DNA of 33,314 nt from an uncultured Gilliamella sp. GTDB lineage: Bacteria; Pseudomonadota; Gammaproteobacteria; Enterobacterales; Orbaceae. Where the stretch lies: contig CALYPO010000013.1 of assembly GCA_945276085.1 (NCBI GenBank), positions 1 through 33,314 of the forward strand. The letters run 5' to 3'. The notes below the pieces were generated by a model, which ran no database searches, was not told the DNA's origin, and worked only from the letters and a program-made list of their open reading frames with translations. This document shows positions 26,640-33,314 of this stretch, piece after piece. The translations under genes were made by a program, and so were the position numbers. Every line of letters begins with the position of its first letter. Position 1 is the stretch's first letter.

Positions 26640-28560
26640 GACTTAACGATTCAAGTTGTTCCCAGCGTGTAAATACAGTTTCTAACTCAGCTTCTTTATC
26701 GGCCAAATCTTGTAATATTTTGCTGGTAACGTCATGAGGTTGGTTAAAAAAGTCACTATGACCTATTTGTGTTTGTAAATCACTAATAGCCACCTCTAGT
26801 TGCTCAATCTTAATTGGTAATTGGGTCAATTCACGTTGCTCATTATAACTCAGTTTGACTCTCTTTTTAGTGGTTTGATCTTTATTATCAACAACTATAT
26901 TAGCTTCGTTGTTAGTTGATTTACTCGACTGATTAAGGGGTATTTGTGCTTTAACGGGATTGGCTTGTTGCTGTTGTTGTAAAGCATCACTGTAACCACC
27001 TGCATAAATACCAATATGACCATGATCTTCAAAAAACCAGCATTGCGTGACAACATTATCCACAAATTGCCTGTCGTGGCTAACAAGTAAAACCGTTCCT
27101 TGATAATCATTAACAAGTTCTTCTAATAATTCTAACGTCTCAATATCAAGATCATTGGTTGGTTCATCAAGTACTAATAAATTACTTGGTTTTAAAAAGA
27201 GTTTTGCTAATAACAGACGATTACGCTCACCACCGGATAATGCTCTTACTGGTGTACGTGCTCGTTTGGGTGGAAATAGAAAATCCTGTAAATAACCTAA
27301 AACATGCCTTGAGCGCCCATTTACCATCACTTCTTGCTTACCTTCAGCAAGATTATCCATTACGGTTTTTTCGGGATCGAGTTCTAATCGATACTGGTCA
27401 AAGTACGCAACTTCTAACTTGGTTCCACAATGAACATGACCGGATGTTGGGACTAAATCACCTAACATTAATTTTAGTAATGTCGTTTTACCCACTCCAT
27501 TAGGTCCAATTAACGCGATCTTATCACCTCTTAAGACTTGTACGGTAAAATCGTTGATTAATTGTTTATTTTCAATTTGATAACTGACATTATCAAGTTC
27601 AAAAACAATTTTACCTGATCTTAATGCTTCTTCGATTTGCATCTTAGCACTGCCCATCACTTGACGGCGCTCCCGATGCTCTTGCCGCATTGCTTTTAAG
27701 GCGCGTACTCTACCTTCGTTACGTGTGCGACGTGCTTTAATGCCTTGACGAATCCAAACCTCTTCTTGAGCTAATTTTTTATCAAATTCGGCATTTTGTA
27801 GTTCTTCAACGCGTAATGCTTCTTCTTTGCCAATTAAATAACTATCATAATCACAACCCCATGATGCAACCTTACCGCGATCCAAATCAATAATACGCGT
27901 CGCCATTTGTCGAATAAAAGATCGGTCATGAGAAATAAAAACAATACTGCCATTAAAACTTTTTAAAAACTCTTCTAACCATTTAATCGTTTCAATATCC
28001 AAATGATTGGTAGGCTCATCAAGTAATAAAACCGTTGGTTGACAAACTAACGCTTTGGCTAAAGCGGCTTTACGTAACCATCCGCCCGACAATGATGACA
28101 ATAATGCATCACCATCTAAAGAAAGTGATGAAATCACATTACGAATACGATTATCAAGTTGCCAACCATTTTGATGATCAAGTTGCTCTTGAATTTTTGC
28201 CAACTTAGTTAAATTACTTTCTGTTGGATTTTGCTCAATTTGATGAGATAAATCATAATAATCTCGTAATAATTGCGCCTGATCTTTTAATCCTTCTGCC
28301 ACAAAATCAAATACATTACCTTGAATATCTCGAGGAGGATCTTGTTGAAGGCGTGAAACAATAACATTATTTTCATAAATAATTTGCCCTTCATCTAAAG
28401 GCACTTCTTTATTAAGGACTTTAAGTAACGTCGATTTACCTGCCCCATTACGTCCAACAAGACAAACTCGTTCATTTGCTTCAATCGACAGATCAATATG
28501 ATCAAGCAGGGGCGCATCACTAAATGAAAGATAAGCATTTGTAAGGTTAATTAATGACAT
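26635..28560 (-). CDS. uup: Uup, ABC-F family ATPase
   Basis: Uup has two ABC ATPase domains and no membrane part. ABC-F proteins act on ribosomes; Uup also affects precise transposon excision and branched DNA in E. coli. The 641-residue protein (E. coli 635) has Walker A GRNGAGKST near residue 37 and GPNGVGKTT near 353, ABC signatures LSGGW and LSGGE, and Walker B LLLDEPTNHLD and LVLDEPTNDLD. A linker of charged helices lies between, and a C-terminal coiled coil with DNA-binding potential follows residue 550. No strong ribosome site precedes the ATG. Confidence 0.95.
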   Translation of the reverse strand: MSLINLTNAYLSFSDAPLLDHIDLSIEANERVCLVGRNGAGKSTLLKVLNKEVPLDEGQIIYENNVIVSRLQQDPPRDIQGNVFDFVAEGLKDQAQLLRDYYDLSHQIEQNPTESNLTKLAKIQEQLDHQNGWQLDNRIRNVISSLSLDGDALLSSLSGGWLRKAALAKALVCQPTVLLLDEPTNHLDIETIKWLEEFLKSFNGSIVFISHDRSFIRQMATRIIDLDRGKVASWGCDYDSYLIGKEEALRVEELQNAEFDKKLAQEEVWIRQGIKARRTRNEGRVRALKAMRQEHRERRQVMGSAKMQIEEALRSGKIVFELDNVSYQIENKQLINDFTVQVLRGDKIALIGPNGVGKTTLLKLMLGDLVPTSGHVHCGTKLEVAYFDQYRLELDPEKTVMDNLAEGKQEVMVNGRSRHVLGYLQDFLFPPKRARTPVRALSGGERNRLLLAKLFLKPSNLLVLDEPTNDLDIETLELLEELVNDYQGTVLLVSHDRQFVDNVVTQCWFFEDHGHIGIYAGGYSDALQQQQQANPVKAQIPLNQSSKSTNNEANIVVDNKDQTTKKRVKLSYNEQRELTQLPIKIEQLEVAISDLQTQIGHSDFFNQPHDVTSKILQDLADKEAELETVFTRWEQLESLSQ

Positions 28561-28669
28561 ATTTTTGGTTTTATTTGGATATTAAATAATAAAGCGTTAT
28601 TCTATCATAAAGTTGTAATAGGCAACTAAATTCAATTTTCAAAGTTGTAGTTAAAGGCTTCACTATGGT

Positions 28670-28684
28670 GAGCATTCAATGCTC
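28670..28684. repeat. Short perfect palindrome upstream of the EF-hand membrane protein gene
   Basis: GAGCATT-C-AATGCTC is a 15-base palindrome in the 198-base gap between the divergent uup and the gene at 28759. It could be an operator or a small hairpin. Confidence 0.4.
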
Positions 28685-28758
28685 TTCTTTTAAAAAATAA
28701 ATACTGCGATATTTTTACTATTTATCACTATCAATGATATTTCATTATGGAGGTTATG

Positions 28759-30927
28759 ATGAGCCATATGTGGACATTTCAACGTGTGGGTGGATTAGAT
28801 CAAGTCGTTTTTAAAAGTGCTGACGATATTATTGATTTACCACAATTAGATCCCAAATTATGGGTGGCATTAAGTTGCCCTACAACAGGGTTAGATTTTG
28901 ACGAAAGAACGCTTGCTTTATTAGATGATGATAACGATGGGCGGATTCGTATTCCTGACATTCTAAATGCAATTAATTGGATAAAAGACAAACTAGTATC
29001 TTTTGATAATATTTTAACAAGCCGCCCAACCTTACCTTTATCAGAGATCAACACATCGACCGAACAAGGTAAAAAATTATTAATAACCGCTCGTAGTATC
29101 TTAGCCAATCTAGGCAAAAATCAAGCAGAGTCTTTGACTCAAGATGATGTACAACAATCGTTTAAAATAAATGCAAGTAAACTCTATAATGGCGATTTAA
29201 TTTTTCCTGCATCGGCTCAATTACCAACTCAAATGCAATCTTTTATTGAATTTGCCATTAAAACTGTTGGTGCAGAAAAAGATATGAGTGGGCAAGATGG
29301 TATAACGCTCGACATCGCTAAGGCTTTTGCAAGCAATATCAAGATATGGCAACAATGGCAAACAGATATTAGTAATACCCAAACACCTTTTGGTGCAAAT
29401 CGTGCAGAAATATGGAAATTAATCCAATTACTTAAACCTAAAATTGATGATTATTTTTTACGTGTTGAACTGGCGCAATATGCGCCCCAAGCACAATCAT
29501 CACTCAATGTTGATGAGAAGTATATTGTGCCAAATCAAAATGGACTGTTATCAAATGAAGCACTCGCTCAATTACCTTTATCTAAAATTGATAACAGCCT
29601 TACGCTTGACTTAGTCAATGGTCTTAATCCGCTTTGGAAAGATAAAATTAGCCGATTTAAAACATTAGTTGCAACTTCATTGACTAATCCAAATCAACTC
29701 AGTCAATCAGAGTGGAAAGCGATACAACATAGTTTAGAAGGTTACGCTACATTGATTAATTCTAAACCGGAAATGGTGAAATTAAATGTCACAACCAACC
29801 CAACGGAAAGTATAGAGGATATACCAAATCAACTTTTCAATGGTACGACGATAGATGATTTATTGCTTGAATTTGAAAAAATGATTGAACAAGACAGTAA
29901 AACACCAATTTCAGCATCAGATGTATTAGTGTTAGAAAAACTGGTGCTTTTTCAAAAACACCTTTATCGTTTATTAGTTAACTTTGCTTCATTTGCTGAT
30001 TTCTTTTCACTTGAAAAAAGAGCCGCATTTCAATTAGGAAAACTTTATATTGACGGTCGTTGTGCCACATTGTGTGTTGCAGTAGAAAATATAGCTAAAC
30101 ACTCAACGATGGCCAATTACTCCGAGTTATGTCTACTTTATTGTGAATGTACCAGACTAGGCGAAAAACAGACTATTGCAGCAGCAATCACAGCGGGCCA
30201 AGGTGATCTATTAATAGAGGGGCGTAATGGTGTATTTATCGACAACGATGGCAATGACTGGGATGCCAATGTAGTTAAAATGATTACTAAACCGATTAGT
30301 ATTCAACAAGCAATATGGGCACCTTATCAACGTATAGGGCGTTTAATTACGGAACAAATTAACAAATGGGCAACAAGCAAAGATGCTGATATCGAAAAAT
30401 CCAGTGAAAAAGTCATCCAACAGCCAGAAACAAAATTTGATATTGGTAAAAGTGTCGGAATTTTTGCTGCGATAGGCTTAGCTGTTGGTGCCATAGGTAC
30501 TGCACTAGCCACACTATTTCAAGCTATTTTTTCACTTACTTGGTGGCAATTTCCACTGGTTTTTATCGGTCTGTTTTTAATTATTTCAGGTCCTTCTGTT
30601 GTTTTAGCTTGGTTAAAATTAAGGCGTAGAACACTAGGTCCTTTACTTGAAGCTTCCGGCTGGGCAATTAACGGGCAAGTAAAAATCAATCTATTATTAG
30701 GAAGATTACTTACCAGTAAAGCAGAACTACCGGAAAACGCTAAACGAAATTTACGCGATCCATTAAAAAGAAGAAATAAAAAATTAACTATAGCGTTTTG
30801 GTTAGCCATTGTAATTGGCATAGCTATAAGTGGAGGATGGCTTTGGTATAAAGGGTATTTCAATCAATATTTAGAACCGGAAAAGTCTTCAGTTCAAAAA
30901 AATACCACAACAACTTCAGAAAAATAA
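28759..30927 (+). CDS. Large EF-hand-containing membrane protein of unknown function
   Basis: I do not recognise a named family. From the ATG at 28759 (GGAGG five bases upstream; the in-frame ATGs at 28747 and 28756 are too close to or before it) the protein has 722 residues. Near residue 56 there is a canonical EF-hand loop, D-x-D-x-D-G-x-I-x3-D (DDDNDGRIRIPD), so Ca2+ binding is likely. A long, mostly helical soluble part follows to about residue 560. Then come two membrane helices (about 566-590 and 594-618), a basic loop with LRRRTLGPLLEASGWAINGQ, a third helix (about 675-700) and a Thr/Ser-rich tail. There is no signal peptide. It is a single gene, divergent from uup, and ends near a weak hairpin. 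Confidence 0.85.
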   Translation: MSHMWTFQRVGGLDQVVFKSADDIIDLPQLDPKLWVALSCPTTGLDFDERTLALLDDDNDGRIRIPDILNAINWIKDKLVSFDNILTSRPTLPLSEINTSTEQGKKLLITARSILANLGKNQAESLTQDDVQQSFKINASKLYNGDLIFPASAQLPTQMQSFIEFAIKTVGAEKDMSGQDGITLDIAKAFASNIKIWQQWQTDISNTQTPFGANRAEIWKLIQLLKPKIDDYFLRVELAQYAPQAQSSLNVDEKYIVPNQNGLLSNEALAQLPLSKIDNSLTLDLVNGLNPLWKDKISRFKTLVATSLTNPNQLSQSEWKAIQHSLEGYATLINSKPEMVKLNVTTNPTESIEDIPNQLFNGTTIDDLLLEFEKMIEQDSKTPISASDVLVLEKLVLFQKHLYRLLVNFASFADFFSLEKRAAFQLGKLYIDGRCATLCVAVENIAKHSTMANYSELCLLYCECTRLGEKQTIAAAITAGQGDLLIEGRNGVFIDNDGNDWDANVVKMITKPISIQQAIWAPYQRIGRLITEQINKWATSKDADIEKSSEKVIQQPETKFDIGKSVGIFAAIGLAVGAIGTALATLFQAIFSLTWWQFPLVFIGLFLIISGPSVVLAWLKLRRRTLGPLLEASGWAINGQVKINLLLGRLLTSKAELPENAKRNLRDPLKRRNKKLTIAFWLAIVIGIAISGGWLWYKGYFNQYLEPEKSSVQKNTTTTSEK

Positions 30928-30960
30928 AAACATGAATAAAATATATTTAGGATGATTAAT

Positions 30961-30984
30961 TTCGCCGACTTAGCGGCCGGCGAA
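30961..30984. terminator. Hairpin between the EF-hand protein gene and glyA
   Basis: TTCGCCG and CGGCGAA form a 7-bp GC-rich stem around a 10-base loop, 12 bases past the glyA stop. Neither side has a strong T run, so it is a weak candidate terminator for the two converging genes. Confidence 0.5.
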
Positions 30985-30996
30985 TATCATTCAAAA

Positions 30997-32253
30997 TTAA
31001 TGTTGATAAACCGGTAGTCGCTTACAAATAGTTAACACTTTTTCTTTTACTGCTTGAATTGTTTGCTCATCATCAATATTATCGAGCACATCACACATCC
31101 AATTCGCGAGTTCTCGTGATTCGGCTTCTTTAAAACCACGTCGGGTAATTGCCGGCGTACCAATACGCACACCAGAGGTAACAAATGGACTTTGTGGATC
31201 TTTAGGAACACTATTTTTATTCACTGTAATATTTGCACTACCTAAAGCAGCATCCGCTTCTTTACCTGTGATATTTTTATCAACCAAATCAATTAAAAAT
31301 AGGTGGTTTTTAGTTTCGCCAGAAACTACTTTGTAACCACGTTTTAAAATAACTTCAACCATCGCCTGTGCATTTTTTACGACTTGTTGTTGGTAAATTT
31401 TATATTCTGGCTCCATCGCTTCTTTCAGTGCAACTGCTTTTGCTGCAATAACATGCATTAAAGGACCACCTTGCGCGCCAGGAAAGACCGATGAGTTTAA
31501 TTTTTTATAAAGATCTTCACTACCATTTTTAGCTAAAATTAATCCACCACGTGGACCGCCAAGCGTTTTGTGTGTCGTTGTTGTTACAACGTGCGCATAA
31601 GGCACTGGATTTGGGTAAACACCTGCGGCAACTAAACCTGCAACATGGGCCATATCAACAAAAAAGTATGCCCCTACGCTATCAGCTATTTCACGCATAC
31701 GTTTCCAATCAACAATACCTGAATAAGCTGAAAAACCACCAATAATCATTTTAGGTTGCGACTCTTTAGCGATTTTAGCTAATTGCTCATAATCGATATG
31801 ACCGGTAGCATCAACACCGTAGGCAACAATATTATAAAGTTTACCTGAAAAACTAACAGGTGCGCCGTGCGTCAAGTGACCGCCTTCAGATAAATTCATG
31901 CCTAAAACAGTATCGCCGGGCTGTAAAAGTGCGGTATAAACAGCAAAGTTAGCTTGTGACCCAGAATGGGGCTGTACATTGGCATAATCGGCACCAAATA
32001 ATGCTTTAGCACGATCTATGGCTAATTGCTCAACAATATCAACATATTCACAACCGCCATAATATCGTTTACCGGGATAACCTTCCGCATATTTATTGGT
32101 CAGTTGAGAGCCTTGAGCCTGCATCACACGTGGGCTGGTGTAATTTTCTGATGCGATAAGTTCGAGATGATCTTCTTGTCGTTGTTCTTCACCTTTAATC
32201 GCATCCCACAAATCCTTATCATAATCGGCAATTGTCATTTCTTTACTAAACAT
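30997..32253 (-). CDS. glyA: GlyA, serine hydroxymethyltransferase
   Basis: GlyA interconverts serine plus tetrahydrofolate with glycine plus 5,10-methylene-tetrahydrofolate, the main source of one-carbon units. The 418-residue protein (E. coli 417) has the PLP lysine Lys229 in [13 protein letters not shown], plus [34 protein letters not shown] N-terminal substrate residues (conserved Tyr and Glu seen near residues 35-65). AAGGAG precedes the ATG at good spacing. Confidence 0.98.
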   Translation of the reverse strand: MFSKEMTIADYDKDLWDAIKGEEQRQEDHLELIASENYTSPRVMQAQGSQLTNKYAEGYPGKRYYGGCEYVDIVEQLAIDRAKALFGADYANVQPHSGSQANFAVYTALLQPGDTVLGMNLSEGGHLTHGAPVSFSGKLYNIVAYGVDATGHIDYEQLAKIAKESQPKMIIGGFSAYSGIVDWKRMREIADSVGAYFFVDMAHVAGLVAAGVYPNPVPYAHVVTTTTHKTLGGPRGGLILAKNGSEDLYKKLNSSVFPGAQGGPLMHVIAAKAVALKEAMEPEYKIYQQQVVKNAQAMVEVILKRGYKVVSGETKNHLFLIDLVDKNITGKEADAALGSANITVNKNSVPKDPQSPFVTSGVRIGTPAITRRGFKEAESRELANWMCDVLDNIDDEQTIQAVKEKVLTICKRLPVYQH

Positions 32254-32694
32254 GTTGGCTCCTTGTTGTCAATCACATTGACCTTGCGGCTAATTGTTGT
32301 ATTAATATGTTCAAAAAAAATCGTGTTCGATTATCGTTACTTAATTAACCAGCAATTTCAATCTTTTTTTAATCATTATAAGTAATATTTATATGAAAAA
32401 TGCTGAAAAAGAGATTTGCTATTTTGGTCTACAGTTTTAATTATTCACTTACTAAAGGAATTGATAGGTCAGTTTCGCTTAGGTATTAACTCGTTGATAA
32501 AATAATAAGTAAAAATGTGAATAAATAGTGATTGGTTGAGTGAAATCGTTAATTAACTAGCGGATTGTTTTCATGCTTAGCCGATTTGATATCGGCTATT
32601 TCATTATTGTGTGAATAACTTTCTCTCAAAAAAGTGTGTTGAGATTTTACATTATTTGAAAAAATAAAAATGCATGTTTTTTATACTAAAAATT
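32254..32694. other. Gap without an intact gene upstream of glyA
   Basis: This 441-base stretch is AT rich. Near glyA it should hold the promoter, and AATCG-TGTT-CGATT at about 32320-32335 is a small dyad of unknown use. Only tiny reading frames exist, such as 29 codons starting near 32401, with no support. The hairpin at 32578-32598 is listed separately. Confidence 0.6.
32578..32598. terminator. Orphan hairpin TAGCCGAT-TTGAT-ATCGGCTA
   Basis: A perfect 8-bp stem with a 5-base loop is followed on the plus strand by a T-rich stretch. No gene ends here on either strand, so it might mark the end of a lost gene or a small transcript. Confidence 0.4.
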
Positions 32695-32730
32695 TTATCT
32701 CAGACGGCTTCGCCCCTGTGATAAAATTTT
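32689..32730. terminator. Long hairpin at the 3' end of the decayed gene
   Basis: AAAATTTTATCTCAG and CTGTGATAAAATTTT pair over 15 positions with one mismatch around a 12-base loop that itself contains GGCTTCG. T runs flank both sides. The stop of the frameshifted minus-strand gene lies in the left arm. It looks like a two-way terminator. Confidence 0.65.
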
Positions 32731-33047
32731 TTCCTTCAAACCTCGGATAAAACCCGATTCTATTGATGATGGATATTTATCCTGTCGCCAATTCATTAAA
32801 AAATAATACTCTTGCTCGCTGAGTGTTAGCTGCCTGCTGGCTGCTAACTCTCTGCTCAAAGCCGATACTTCTAGGTTTTTTTCAGCCTCTACTAGCTCTG
32901 TTTCATTTTTTTGCTTGATTGCTTCTTTCTTTAATAGATAATTTTTTTGCTTGAGATACCAACTGTTATAATCTGCTAAATCCTCTATCTCATGTGTTAA
33001 CTTTATTTCATAACCATAATTTTCTCTAATTTAGTAATTATATCCAT
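32695..33047 (-). pseudogene. Frameshifted gene of unknown function (117 codons if repaired)
   Basis: An ATG at 33047 with AGGTG upstream starts MDIITKLEK and then hits a stop after 14 codons. In the next frame a reading frame without any start codon is open from about 33030 to the TAA at 32695. Restoring one A in the AAAA run at 33020-33024 joins them into a 117-residue protein: MDIITKLEKNYGYEIKLTH..., a Lys/Glu-rich helical middle likely to form a coiled coil, then YYFLMNWRQDKYPSSIESGF and a basic end. I do not recognise the family. It could be a real inactivation or a sequencing error. The -1 shift has no classic slippery heptamer. Confidence 0.6.
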
Positions 33048-33069
33048 ACTACATTTCACCTTTATCTAA

Positions 33070-33198
33070 TCAATAGTGATTATGAATTTTAATCAAATCA
33101 GTAATGCTCATTTTGTATTCTGCTAGTAAAAAATTCATCCATCCATAAAGTTACTTGATATATTTATTCACTAAATAATACGCACATGTGTATGCCAT
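33070..33198 (-). pseudogene. Possible decayed small gene with an in-frame stop
   Basis: A 43-codon frame starts at ATG 33198 (AAGG eight bases upstream) and reads MAYTCAYYLVNKYIK, a TAA at 33151, then LYGWMNFLLAEYKMSITDLI to a TGA 22 bases before the next decayed gene. The two halves share one frame, so a single nonsense change would explain it. A separate 13-residue start (MSITDL) is also possible. Evidence is weak, but the location next to another broken frame is suggestive. Confidence 0.35.
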
Positions 33199-33314
33199 AA
33201 CATAAGCCTTATTTCAATGATAACACTATTGTTCATTAAACAGACATTATAAAAAAACGGTGTTATCATCCTAAATTTTATTGCTTTTTTAAACCCAAAT
33301 TTTTAAAAATCTAA

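Noticed and set aside
27159..27503. 114-codon plus-strand frame opposite uup
   Set aside because: It is antisense to conserved ABC motifs, with no ribosome site or family resemblance.
30239..30270. Second EF-hand (DNDGNDWD) in the large membrane protein
   Set aside because: Spacing of acidic residues does not fit the 12-residue loop (no residue-5 Asp before the Gly, no residue-12 acid).
32167..32385. 72-codon plus-strand frame across the glyA start
   Set aside because: It overlaps the glyA N terminus and its ribosome site in antisense and shows no protein-like features.
32401..32500. 29-codon frame starting MLKKRFAILVYSF
   Set aside because: It is short, without a good ribosome site, and resembles what chance gives in AT-rich DNA.
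33015..33030. Programmed -1 frameshift as in IS3-type transposases
   Set aside because: Only four A and no X-XXY-YYZ slippery heptamer are present, and the protein lacks transposase motifs.

Overview
The window looks like chromosomal DNA from an AT-rich gammaproteobacterium. Most proteins read as close relatives of Enterobacterales and Pasteurellales proteins, and gene order repeatedly matches E. coli: sucCD then cydABX then ybgC-tolQRA; fldA-fur; yciB-yciA-clsA; nudF-cpdA divergent from tolC; metG divergent from mrp. Low GC with this gene order would fit Orbaceae (the Gilliamella/Frischella group of insect gut symbionts). That placement is an inference; no rRNA is present to settle it. No CRISPR array, prophage, tRNA, rRNA or intact insertion sequence was found.

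Left part (1-7.6 kb, minus strand): sucC-sucD (succinyl-CoA synthetase), cydA-cydB-cydX (cytochrome bd oxidase; cydX is a 36-codon gene) and ybgC-tolQ-tolR-tolA (envelope Tol system; tolA runs off the left edge inside its Ala/Glu/Lys repeat). A near-consensus FNR box sits exactly 41.5 bases upstream of the start site implied by a good -10 before cydA. A hairpin terminator separates cydX from ybgC, and a Fur-like box precedes ybgC.

7.7-14.6 kb: fldA-fur, then yciB-yciA-clsA (membrane and lipid functions) on the plus strand, cpdA and nudF on the minus strand, and tolC divergent from nudF. A CRP-like site lies upstream of cpdA, which encodes the cAMP phosphodiesterase, suggesting feedback control of cAMP.

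14.6-19.7 kb is the most accessory-looking part. A LysR regulator is divergent from two NAD(P)-dependent redox genes. A MerR regulator is divergent from an MFS transporter that is nearly fused to a small, probably exported protein of unknown function. Two palindromes lie in the MerR/MFS intergenic region.

19.7-32.3 kb: metG, mrp/apbC, a class A acid phosphatase with a full-consensus CRP core upstream, a DUF486-type membrane protein, tpx, sotB, uup, a 722-residue EF-hand-containing membrane protein of unknown function, and glyA.

32.3-33.3 kb: no intact gene. It holds hairpins and what appear to be two decaying minus-strand reading frames, one broken by a single-base deletion and one by an in-frame stop. 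I do not see a clearly new multi-gene system. The best candidates for new biology are the MerR/MFS/exported-protein unit, the EF-hand membrane protein and the decayed pair at the right edge.
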